Source: Rhodosorus marinus
Taxonomy: Eukaryota; Rhodophyta; Stylonematophyceae; Stylonematales; Stylonemataceae
NCBI GenBank assembly: GCA_029953675.1
Contig: JAMWBK010000006.1
Location: 62,001-126,000 of the forward strand
Reading direction: 5' to 3'
DNA: 64,000 nt
Shown here: piece after piece, positions 55,331-64,000 of the stretch
Layout: every line of letters starts with the position of its first letter
How positions within the stretch are numbered: the stretch's first letter is position 1
The notes under the pieces: model-generated
The model's input: only the letters and a program-made list of their open reading frames with translations
What the model was told of the DNA's origin: nothing
Database searches by the model: none
Made by a program: the position numbers and the translations under genes

Positions 55331-58300
55331 CCATTTCAATTGTGCTCTTCAAGATACTCCTACAGAAGCAGCACATCCTCATAATGAATTTCAGTACAAT
55401 AGTTCATTTGCAAATGGGCATTCCTTTATTCTCATTATGCGAATGAGCAACAATATATTGTATTACTATAGTTCTATAAAACTAGTGCTTTTGCATATGG
55501 AGCTCGGCCAACTTTTTCATGAATATATAAAATAAAATTTACACTGGGGCATACGCCTTATGCGCTAATAGACCTCAGAATGCGCCCCATTTTCACTGGT
55601 GGCCTTTCAGAGCTTTATCATGATCGAATTGTGCCAAGGTCCTTCAATGGGGCATGCTTATTGCCGCACTGCACTCGGGGCCCACCTTACATATGACGTT
55701 CTGTTCTCCCCCGGCCTCACTGCGCTGAGACGAGTATGGCCCAGTTTAGCACGAACCCAGCACCAAAAGAAGCACTGGATTCAACATGACTTTCATAGGA
55801 AGAACCTCGTGACAACTCTCAACGTGAGGAGCACACAGCGCTCAGGTCAGCACTTCAGTGTAGGTGCGATTTCCTGCGATGGTTCCCTGACTTCAAGGGC
55901 TGCTTTGGTACGACGCTGCTTCTTGAGTCAATGACTGAAATGCACTATTCCTTCAATAAACATGCAAGCGGAGCAGCGACGCAAAAACTTAAAAGTTTGG
56001 AACACTGAGGATGAAGCAATGAGAATCACAACGTTGAGCGGATTCCCTTGCGCTCATCTCACGTCTCCATTTCGTCCCTTTTGGAGTGGTAGAATGAATA
56101 TTGTTAAGCAACCTCACAAAAACGAGTTGGTTACACACCCCAACATTCGTTAGTGAATCTCAATATCCAATCGTACTTTCCAGATTGGGTCGAATTGAGC
56201 AGAGCCACCAGCACAGATCATGAATGGAACACATATTTTTGCGGAACGCTGGGTCTGGACTGCGTACAATGTCTGTGCCTGTGCAAGGCATGCGTTCTTC
56301 ATAACACAGTTCGGGTGAATGGCCGTGTTCGACCAAAGCTCGCCACGAGAATTCATCCGTTCGGTGCCAATTCTTTCTCCTCTAGCCTACAGCAGTCATC
56401 TCTGTTAATGGTAAACCAAACGTGCATCCATCGTGCAGCTTGCCAACAATTATTGCTGCGCTAAAGCTTTAGGTCTGACAAAGCACTTGAGATCATTGTA
56501 TATCAATCTCCAGGATGTCATCTCGTATGCCCCATATATAACACACAGGCAAAGACTGGCGAAAACATCGGATGGGCAGTACTAGCCCGTTGTCCAAGAA
56601 CTAGAAGAAACCGCAGCTAATCAGCCTGGAAAGATTGTCAAGTGCAAGCGACCCGAACTAGAAAAGTAGCTAGAAGCTCAAAACTCTAAATCTACGGGCG
56701 CCAATCGAAAACCATGAAAATGGGGAATATATATTTTTCAAGAAGAAAACATATTACGTGGATCAGGGAAATACACAATCTATATGTGGCTATGAACAAA
56801 CCCGAGACTGCATGTGGTGACTTTCTTGCTTTGATTTTGTTGGACGGGCAACAGATTTGGGGAGTTGGATAGATATAGCAGGCCATGTGGATCGCGGACC
56901 AAAGAGTACGAAAAGACCCAAAACGCTAGCGCTGAATTCCCCTTCCCAGAAACTTTGGTGATCCGCCTTCTCCACCAAAGGGCCACTATAGAATACGGTC
57001 TGGTTACACGGCCGAACGATCTCTTCAGTGAAAGCACATTTTCCGAGATGGCACACCTCCTACTGGAAGATTATTTTTTTTTGCACCGCAGCCTATATCG
57101 TGTAAACTCCTCCCAAGTCAATAGTAGCCCCTCTTTTTGGGGGGTTTGTTGGGCCGTTGGACTCCTGGCTTTTACTATTTCCAACACTCAAAGGGGGCCA
57201 CCCAATCCCTCCAATTTAGCATGCATTCTCAAATGAGCCGAGGAACGTCGTGACCACTCGAGCTCTACATGGCCTGTTCAAATGACTGAATTCAATCAGA
57301 TTCCTTCATCAATTTGGTCTTGGAAACACGGATAGAAGACTATCTTGCAGAGCAAACAGTTATATCGACTCAAGAAAGAAAACGTGGTTGGCATTTCGCG
57401 GATTGGGGGAAGGAAATTGGTGCCGTCCAACGGACTCCTAAGTAAAACTACAACATTCGGTATGGAAGTTCAAAAAAATAGAAGTTTCAACACCACAGAG
57501 AATAGATCACCAGCGATGAGTCAGATACTCACACGTGTCCATTTTCAAGCAAAGTTCCTATAACCAAGATGTTTTTCTTAAATTTATTCGGCACTAATGG
57601 AAAATTTTGAGGAGAAAAACCAAACCGTGCTCCTTTGCTTTGCTTAGTCAGAACTTTCCGTTTTCAAAGCATGTTTGTCAGCGAAAAATGAGGGGAATCA
57701 TTTCTTGTTGAAATGGGTCTTTTCGAAAACGGTGCCTTTCGATCACAAAAGGCCGCCTGGGAAGACACAAATCGTCTGTGAAAAAAAGAAATTGTAAGGA
57801 AATCTTCCGGCGTTTCAGAGATGCAAGAAAACATTCTCCCGTTTGTTCAATATTTTATAAGCGAATCAGCAATACATCCGTCCTTTCGGCTCCCGACTCT
57901 CAACCCCCCCCCCTTTAATTCTTAATTCGTGGCTTCCTTAAACTTGTTCTAGTGGTCCAGATCAGAATACCATTCAGATATACTCTGTGAATAATGCAGC
58001 CTAGAAACTGACCCATGGCGACAAAGGTGTATTTTTGGTAAAATTTGAGTAATACCTAAGGAAAGGCGGAACTGATTTACAACAAGATCTATCTTAATTA
58101 TGTAGCTCTTTAGGATACAATTTGCCCAGAATCTTCTATTTTCGTAATTCTCCGAAAGGACACCGCGCTCTATAGACTCTTGATGTTTTGAATAATATAT
58201 TAATTTTATTAGCATTATATCGTAAGCTATATGTATATCGATTTTAAAGTCATGAAGTGGGTGTATATAGAACGAAATTGCACAAATTTTACGACCTAGC

Positions 58301-58619
58301 CGAAGTTGCTGATGCGGAGCATGGGTAAAAAAAAGACGGCACAATCCCGAGGGGTGGAGGAGGGGGGTCTCCCTTTTTCTCCGAGTTGAGAAGTATCGAT
58401 CAGAGGAGCGGAGCGAATCGACTAGCTACAAGGTTTAGTCAAAGGTTTACATGTTCCGATTGCAGGTCAAGGAGTTAAGCAGACGCTGGCGATGGGTTCA
58501 GTATATGACGTCTGGTACGGACTCCGGACCATTCTGTTATAGGGGGAAGTGCTGTGTCCATGTGGCTGGTCGCATCGAGGCGGGAGTGTGACATACCGGC
58601 TGTTCTCTATTGAAAAAAG
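55331..58619. other. Intergenic, no supported gene
   Basis: Open frames of up to 131 codons (minus, 57949-58344) lack domains. No other repeat is recognised. The 250 bases before 58620 are purine-rich on the plus strand (GGGGTGGAGGAGGGGGG near 58350). Confidence 0.45.
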
Positions 58620-61600
58620 ATGGCTGAACGAGCGTTCACAATGAGCCTGAACTGGGTCTGGTTGTTCGCTCTGTTTTGCATCTGTGTCCGCGGGGAAGAT
58701 GCTGATCCAGACAAGTTTTACGCGCTCGACGGTGGGAAAGTGGTTAAAATTGGCGCTCAGGGAACGAATTACAGAGAAGTCCTCCAATTTGATTATGAAG
58801 TGGAGCCCACGAGCACGAAGTGCGGTAAGCAGGCACGAAGAAGGCTGCAGAGCATTCTGGACTCTCGTTCAGATTTGCAAGAAAGGCTGTCGAGTATATC
58901 AGACAAGAACTTGATCGAAACAGAGGACACCCAGACAATCGAGGATGACTTCGTCAAGCTCGAGATGGTCCGCGCCGGTTTCGTTAAGCCGGAACCTTGT
59001 GCAGACGGCGTATCGCTTGCTGAACTTGAAAAGTGCGAGGTTTTTGCGAGGGCCGGAGAGATCGCGGCAGAGTATCTGAAAGGGTGCATCTATGACGATG
59101 CACAACTTTCCGAGGAAGACAGCCTAAACGGTCTGAATGATCCTGGTGTCCAGTTGAATACTACTGCTAGGGTCATTGAGTCAAACGATTTTCCCTCAGG
59201 ATTCAAGTTGGGCACGTACGTTGCCGGTGTACGGGAGAACACTGACTTCCAGTTCGTTGACAATGACAAGATTCTTGTGCTGCGAAAGATCGGCTTGATC
59301 CTGCTCGTTTCCAAAGGCAAGATCATCAGCACGTTTGCTGATTTTCAGAGTATTGTCAACGACTACTTCGACCGAGGTGCGGTAGCACTCGTGCTTCACC
59401 CAAATTTCGAGAATAACAGGTTCGTTTACACGTACTTCACGTACGACCACGATCCCCGTCCAAGTCAATACGAGGGCATGAAGAGCTCTAGGCTTGTGCG
59501 GATGACGTCGAATGGAGCCTATACCAAAGCCGTAGGCGGTAGTAGGGTAACGATCCTTGGCAGCGTCAACGGCCCTGGCTGCAGCGTAGCAAACAATGCT
59601 GATTGCATTCCGAATGAGTCTCGGGGTCACCCGGGAGGGGGAGTTACTTTTCATAATGGCTACCTGTATGTTGCTACGGGAGATGCTTCGTGGTCAAGGC
59701 CGAATGCAGGAGGTCACCGAGCTCAGCAAATGGGACACATGATCGGCAAGGTGCTCCGCATCAACCCAATGAATGGCCAGGGACTTCCTGAAAATCCATT
59801 CTACAAGAAAGGAATGTCGTTGAAGAACATCAACTCCAAGATCTTTGCAGTCGGTGTCCGATCACCGTTTTCTTTGGAGGGTGGAAACAACAAGGATAAC
59901 CTGTGGCTGGGTGACGTGATGTGGCAGGAGGAAGAAAAGCTCACTGTCGTTTCGCCCGGGGCGAACATGGGATGGCCCTGCTACGAAGGAAACATTCAAA
60001 GGAAGGAATATCTGGTTTTCAAAGAGTGCAGAAATTTCAATAAGGCCACCCGCGTGAAGCCGGTGCTTACTTGGAATCGAGGCAAGTTCGGAACCGCCGC
60101 TGCGGTGTCTGGTCCGCAGATAAACATAAATGGATGGCCGCAGAGGTACCGGAATGTGCGATTGTATGGCGATATGGCCGCCCGTTGGATAGGTTTCTTG
60201 AAAATTGACCAAAACGACAACGTTGTGAAGGATATAGAGCGAATCGATGCAACCGGTAATCCTATCCGATTCCGTGTGGATCCGCGGAAGACTGCCCTCT
60301 ACGTCAGTGAAGTCAGGCAATCTCGCGTCCGGATTTACACGTACAAGAGAAATACTGAACCCCTCAGAATTAGTGCAAGCTCTCCGAAGAAGGATGAACG
60401 CGTGAACCCGAACGGTGTGGAGATCTCCGTGAAATTCACCAAGACAATCGAGCCGGCTTCTGTGCAGGGGAACGTGTTCCTACAAGGGCAAAGCGGCGCA
60501 AGGGTACCCGCGAGTGTGGGAGTTTTGTTCCAGCAGAGTACGGTTACGTTGAAACCGAACAGCAACTTGATGAAAGGCGAGAATTACGCTGTCATTGTCA
60601 AGTGCGGTAACAACTCGGGAGTGGTTGACCTGCACGGGGTCGGTTGCAAACAGGATTTGAGGATTGATTTCAGCACCAACGGTGGCGCAGGCCAAGACAA
60701 GAAGCCTCCGAGGGTGAGTTCAACGCTTCCAAAGGACGGGGCAAGGGGTGTAGCGCGAGCTGGCACGATCAAGGTTGTGTTTAACGAAGTGCTGAGGACC
60801 CCGGTGAGGTTAGCCGATGTACAACTGTTCTGGGAGGTAAACGACAACAACAAGGTTGAAATTTTCGGCAAGGCTTTAGAATTCGATAAACTGGCGAAAA
60901 CACTCGAGATTAGGCCAATTGAGCCCCTGGATGTCGGGGAGAACTATCGCGTTAAGTTGTCGAAGGCAATCACGGACGAAGCCGGAAATAGCATGGGGGC
61001 GAACTACAATTTCTTCTTTAAGACAAAGGGACCCGCCCCTGGATCCTTGAAGGGAGAAATCACGGTCCTGAACCCAGGCAAGGTGAATGGCTTCCCGGTG
61101 GTGACAGTGGGAGAGGACATTCGATGGCGGGGAACCATGCGTGTTCCCGGCACGAATGAAAACGTACCGGCCAGCGCAATCCGTTTTCAGTTTGAGATCT
61201 TGCATTGTAACTTCGGAGGTTCTGGGTGTCACAAGCACATTACAAGAAGATACGAGGGTATTCGAGCAGTGACATTGGAAGCCCCGGACCATGCCGACAG
61301 CTTTTACTATGAAATCATAATGTCTGCGAACTACAAGGGGACGTCAGGGTCGGTGAAGCAACGAGTTAACCTGAGGACTGTTAATGTACGGTTTGGTAGC
61401 AACCCAGGAGGTGCACCGATTTCCGTCAACGGCATAAGGAGAAAGGCGCCGTTCACCCTGCCTTTGGCGATCGGCTCAGTTAACGATATACTGACCCCCT
61501 TCAACCATAATGGCCGAACGTTTAGCAACTGGCACGCGAAACTTACAGCCACGAACAAGATCATTGCCATAGGAGGAGCCGAAAACCGGCAACGGGAAGT

Positions 61601-61646
61601 TCGTGGTCCGAACAAGGCACAAAGTTGGATAGCCGTGTATGCATGA
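58620..61646 (+). CDS. Secreted glucose/sorbosone dehydrogenase-like protein with Ig-like repeats
   Basis: Intronless, 1008 residues. A signal peptide follows either the first Met or M8 (hydrophobic W-V-W-L-F-A-L-F-C, cleavage near 25). Residues 30-185 are a helical, Cys-containing region of unknown type. A beta-propeller of the glucose/sorbosone dehydrogenase (HHIP-like) family covers about 190-578, with R-G-H-P-G-G-G near 335, I-G-K-V-L-R-I-N near 375 and G-A-N-M-G-W-P near 447. Two Big_5-type Ig-like domains follow at about 582-687 and 696-803. The end, 815-1008, holds L-H-C-N ... C-H-K-H and A-P-D-H, a module often following such propellers in bacteria. Known members use PQQ to oxidise sugars or act as binding proteins. 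Inferred: an extracellular carbohydrate-active or wall protein. PQQ use is not shown. Confidence 0.88.
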   Translation: MAERAFTMSLNWVWLFALFCICVRGEDADPDKFYALDGGKVVKIGAQGTNYREVLQFDYEVEPTSTKCGKQARRRLQSILDSRSDLQERLSSISDKNLIETEDTQTIEDDFVKLEMVRAGFVKPEPCADGVSLAELEKCEVFARAGEIAAEYLKGCIYDDAQLSEEDSLNGLNDPGVQLNTTARVIESNDFPSGFKLGTYVAGVRENTDFQFVDNDKILVLRKIGLILLVSKGKIISTFADFQSIVNDYFDRGAVALVLHPNFENNRFVYTYFTYDHDPRPSQYEGMKSSRLVRMTSNGAYTKAVGGSRVTILGSVNGPGCSVANNADCIPNESRGHPGGGVTFHNGYLYVATGDASWSRPNAGGHRAQQMGHMIGKVLRINPMNGQGLPENPFYKKGMSLKNINSKIFAVGVRSPFSLEGGNNKDNLWLGDVMWQEEEKLTVVSPGANMGWPCYEGNIQRKEYLVFKECRNFNKATRVKPVLTWNRGKFGTAAAVSGPQININGWPQRYRNVRLYGDMAARWIGFLKIDQNDNVVKDIERIDATGNPIRFRVDPRKTALYVSEVRQSRVRIYTYKRNTEPLRISASSPKKDERVNPNGVEISVKFTKTIEPASVQGNVFLQGQSGARVPASVGVLFQQSTVTLKPNSNLMKGENYAVIVKCGNNSGVVDLHGVGCKQDLRIDFSTNGGAGQDKKPPRVSSTLPKDGARGVARAGTIKVVFNEVLRTPVRLADVQLFWEVNDNNKVEIFGKALEFDKLAKTLEIRPIEPLDVGENYRVKLSKAITDEAGNSMGANYNFFFKTKGPAPGSLKGEITVLNPGKVNGFPVVTVGEDIRWRGTMRVPGTNENVPASAIRFQFEILHCNFGGSGCHKHITRRYEGIRAVTLEAPDHADSFYYEIIMSANYKGTSGSVKQRVNLRTVNVRFGSNPGGAPISVNGIRRKAPFTLPLAIGSVNDILTPFNHNGRTFSNWHAKLTATNKIIAIGGAENRQREVRGPNKAQSWIAVYA

Positions 61647-62032
61647 TGAGAGCTATGAACTCTGGACAGTTGATAGCCCGTGATCGCTCATCGTACGTCA
61701 GTCCGGTAGGTGCGGACGTTCTCAAAATTGGGTTTTTGAAGGACAGGCGACCGTGTTGTGTTTCTGTGCAGCTGAACGACGTGGGCGCTTATGTGCTTCT
61801 TGTAGACAAAGATAAAGATGAAAATTGTTGACGCGTTTGGTATATATACCTTTTGAGGGTTGGGCGGTCGCTCGATTGTTGCATTCCAATGGCTTTTCGC
61901 TCCCTCTCCTCCATCGATTTTGGACCTACAGTCTTTTCAAGCAAAACAACGCAGAGATCTGTACGAAAATTCGGACTTCCAAGCATAGATTCTGCTACTG
62001 ATTGTCGGTCGATTTGCTAGGCCTCCGAAGGT
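61647..62032. other. 3' region of the dehydrogenase-like gene
   Basis: Short open frames only; nothing else recognised. Confidence 0.5.
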
Positions 62033-62160
62033 GCTCCGAGCTTCTCAAACGTTTCTACCTAGTTTTGCATCTTGATCGCCGGGGCAGGGTCGCTCCGAGC
62101 TGCTCAAATGTTTCTACCTAGATTTGCATCTTGATACCCGGGGCTGGGTCGCTCCGAGCT
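62033..62160. repeat. 59-bp tandem repeat, two units plus a partial third
   Basis: GCTCCGAGCT occurs at 62033, 62092 and 62151. Units contain TTTCTACCTAG-TTTGCATCTTGAT and a GGGGC-GGGTC end. The first two units are about 90% identical by eye. Confidence 0.85.
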
Positions 62161-62535
62161 TCCTCTTCCTTTACGCTCATGGACATGGTTTTTGTCCCTC
62201 GCGTCCGGGGACCTGAAGTGAGTCCACGGGTTGTCGCATCTAGTCCAGAGCCACATGCCAAATTAGCGCTTTCGATTTCATTTTCGTCAATGTGTTGGTC
62301 ATGCACAGAGGGAAGCTGTCGAGGGATGAGACTCCGACCTCACAAGAACCGAGCTTGAGTAGAAAGAGTTGCTTCTCTTTTATTTGCATACATATACACA
62401 GTAAGCAGGAGTCTGAAGCCCTTCCAATCGAGTTTGCGCGGGCTCCGGATAGTATGGCCCGGCATGCGATGGCAAGATGTTCAGACATCGATAGATAATT
62501 ATGAGCAGTAAGTCAGTACATTGAAATAGAAATTG
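62161..62535. other. Intergenic between convergent genes
   Basis: Shared 3' region of the dehydrogenase-like gene and the phosphatase. No gene or RNA is recognised. Confidence 0.5.
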
Positions 62536-63150
62536 TTAGAGATCCAATAAACCTTCGTTCCTCGCGTGATCCACGAGCTCTGCGATGAAGCATGTATTCG
62601 TCAGTACCATTCCCCGCTTCTCCTTCAACAAGGAAAGCACCCTTGACAATTTAAAACGTTCTTCCGAAATTAAATACGCAGCTACGATTGCCACAGATCG
62701 GTTAACTCCAGCCTGACAATGTACCAGCACCCCACCATCTGCCAGCCCTCTCTTGATAAACTCTCGACATGTTTCGAAGTGCTTTGAGAGCAAGTTGTAG
62801 CCTCTCCTATCTTCGGCTTTGATGTATAGCATCCTCAAGTTCCTACTCTGGACTTCATGATTAGAACTCGCGGCAAGGTTCAACACGTAGCTGACTCCAA
62901 GTCTCCGAACCGCCTCTACATCGTTAACTGAGCCAACGTACAATCCCGGAATTACTTCAGAGGCGCCTTGAAGCAGGCTCTTCTTAATACCGTCATCACT
63001 GACAAGTGCGGACGCGTTGAAAACTGATGACTGCACCGCCTCATCTACACGATTTTTGTCCTCATCCCAAGAGCAATGACTTGTATCATTGACTTCAACC
63101 TCTTCAAGGCCCTCAAATACTAAGTCTACTATTGGCATCACTTGCGCCAT
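62536..63150 (-). CDS. Dual-specificity protein phosphatase
   Basis: Intronless, 204 residues from the ATG at 63150. The N-terminal 60 residues are acidic and unassigned. The DSP catalytic domain covers about 64-200. Seen: V-I-P-G-L-Y-V-G-S at 66-74, the general acid Asp at about 114 (K-A-E-D-R-R), the P-loop H-C-Q-A-G-V-N-R-S at 144-152 with Cys145 and Arg151, and A-A-Y-L-I after it. All catalytic positions are present, so it should be active. Known: such enzymes dephosphorylate Ser/Thr and Tyr, often on MAP kinases. No kinase-docking or rhodanese domain is visible, so the substrate is open. Confidence 0.95.
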   Translation of the reverse strand: MAQVMPIVDLVFEGLEEVEVNDTSHCSWDEDKNRVDEAVQSSVFNASALVSDDGIKKSLLQGASEVIPGLYVGSVNDVEAVRRLGVSYVLNLAASSNHEVQSRNLRMLYIKAEDRRGYNLLSKHFETCREFIKRGLADGGVLVHCQAGVNRSVAIVAAYLISEERFKLSRVLSLLKEKRGMVLTNTCFIAELVDHARNEGLLDL

Positions 63151-64000
63151 ATGCTCTAAAACAAACTACGTACAACAAGCCCGTTTCAGCTCTGATGCTG
63201 AAACCCTTCCGGTTTCAAGTCCCGTCCAAAACACCCACGAGGTTCCTCTTCCTCTTCCCTTCAACTCCTCCCACCTCCACCTCCCACTTCCACCAACACG
63301 CTTCACAAGGAAACCACAAAACAGCACTACCTGTACCCTTAAAACCCGTCCCTTCCCTCCTTCCGCCGCACCAGCTCTTCCCAGAGCTAGTTTCGTCCAA
63401 AGCCTTTCAACCGCACTTCAACAGCTCTTCCTCAGAAAACACTTTCGACATACAACCACGAGAGCTTTCCTCCTATCGTCCAGGAAATGTCACCCACAAC
63501 ACACCAACTAAAGACCACGCGCTTTACTAGCTCAACCGATCATAAACTTCTACAAGACAAAACTAACCTCCCCCACCCTCTCAATCCACTTCCACATGGT
63601 TAAGACACCTTAATAATAATGCTTCCAACACACGCACCCAGCTTCAACAAGCCATTTTCCTGTTCACTTTCTTCCCTCTACTTCTTCCAACTGTCGACAG
63701 CACTAACAACAAACCAAATCAACATTTCCTTTCCTTCAAAACTAATTTGCACTCAACCTTTCTCCGCCTCCACATCCCCCCCCCCATTCACCTTCCCTTC
63801 CACCAACCACCTACTAAACAACCCCCTCCCATTTACCCTTCCTCCCGAAAAAACCCTTTGCCCTTACACAATCCCCCCTAATCGATCCCCAGCACCCGAA
63901 AACTACAAATTTCCAAATTTCCTTGGAGAGATCCATAACAAGAAGGCTTTCAACCTAGTTTTTCCTTTGCTACTCCCCAACTAGACTCTGTCACTTGCGC
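63151..64000 (-). promoter_or_regulatory. Upstream region of the phosphatase gene, extreme strand bias
   Basis: About 750 bases are C/A/T-rich with very few G on the plus strand, so on the phosphatase coding strand they are G-rich and C-poor. Plus-strand open frames here (for example 63619-63984) are pyrimidine low-complexity translations, not genes. No TATA box stands out. Confidence 0.4.

Noticed and set aside
58620-61646. Reading the protein as a Hedgehog-interacting protein that works with the Hint gene
   Set aside because: The propeller is shared by many sugar dehydrogenases, the Hint gene has no Hedgehog signalling domain, and the two lie 46 kb apart. No functional link is supported.
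63159-63984. Plus-strand open frames of 121-140 codons
   Set aside because: They are low-complexity Pro/Ser/Thr translations of a G-poor stretch upstream of the phosphatase.
1-64000. tRNA, rRNA, snRNA genes or CRISPR arrays
   Set aside because: Scanning by eye found no B-box-like T-loop with a matching acceptor stem, no rRNA or U6 core sequence and no regularly spaced repeats. A covariance search would be decisive.
1-64000. Bacterial contamination or a bacterial operon
   Set aside because: Introns with closing phases, eukaryote-only proteins and LTR elements are spread over the whole window.

Overview
This 64 kb window is nuclear DNA from a eukaryote. Protein-coding genes carry short GT-AG introns (about 55-220 nt) whose phases close exactly when the exons are joined. 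The proteins are eukaryotic: V-ATPase subunit A, an SCC2/NIPBL cohesin loader, TCF25/Rqc1, MPDU1, a GRAM-VASt sterol-transfer protein, a dual-specificity phosphatase and a C2H2 zinc-finger protein. Base composition is near 50% GC. The gene-poor layout, LTR retrotransposons, a secreted Hint-domain protein and a V-ATPase A subunit that reads closest to plant-type sequences suggest an alga. A red alga is one possibility, but this cannot be settled from the sequence.

Layout: GRAM-VASt gene (0.2-2.4 kb, minus); gene-poor stretch; a degenerate Ty3/gypsy element with both LTRs and an ATAAT target-site duplication (4.55-9.29 kb); repeat fragments and an orphan open frame (9.3-10.8 kb); a three-exon Hint-domain protein (10.9-12.6 kb, minus); about 5.6 kb without recognisable genes but with tandem duplications; SCC2 (10 exons) and TCF25 (3 exons), both minus (18.3-26.9 kb); a long gene-poor stretch (27-37.5 kb) with one hypothetical open frame and one small two-exon gene; MPDU1 (6 exons, plus); V-ATPase subunit A (10 exons, plus); an intronless zinc-finger gene (44.3-44.9 kb, minus); a gene-poor stretch; a rearranged Ty1/copia complex with a fold-back palindrome (50.0-53.6 kb); remnants of a probable non-LTR retrotransposon (53.6-55.3 kb); a secreted glucose/sorbosone-dehydrogenase-type protein (58.6-61.6 kb, plus); and a dual-specificity phosphatase (62.5-63.2 kb, minus).

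The host genes do not form a pathway. They are ordinary unlinked eukaryotic functions: sterol transfer, cohesin loading, ribosome quality control, dolichol-sugar use, vacuolar acidification, signalling and secreted proteins. The most unusual things are: (1) a copia-type LTR of only 120 bp whose ends are about 32-bp inverted repeats, associated with a roughly 270-bp-arm palindrome that ends in that inverted repeat; (2) a signal-peptide protein joining an unrecognised N-terminal region, a mucin-like repeat linker and a Hedgehog-type Hint domain; (3) a 1008-residue secreted sugar-dehydrogenase-like protein of bacterial-type architecture without introns; (4) a recurring G-rich, C-poor coding strand just upstream of most gene starts on both strands; and (5) a 110-bp structured dispersed repeat.

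Coordinates of spliced genes cover start to stop codon, with exon limits in the evidence. Splice sites were chosen by eye from GT-AG consensus and frame closure.
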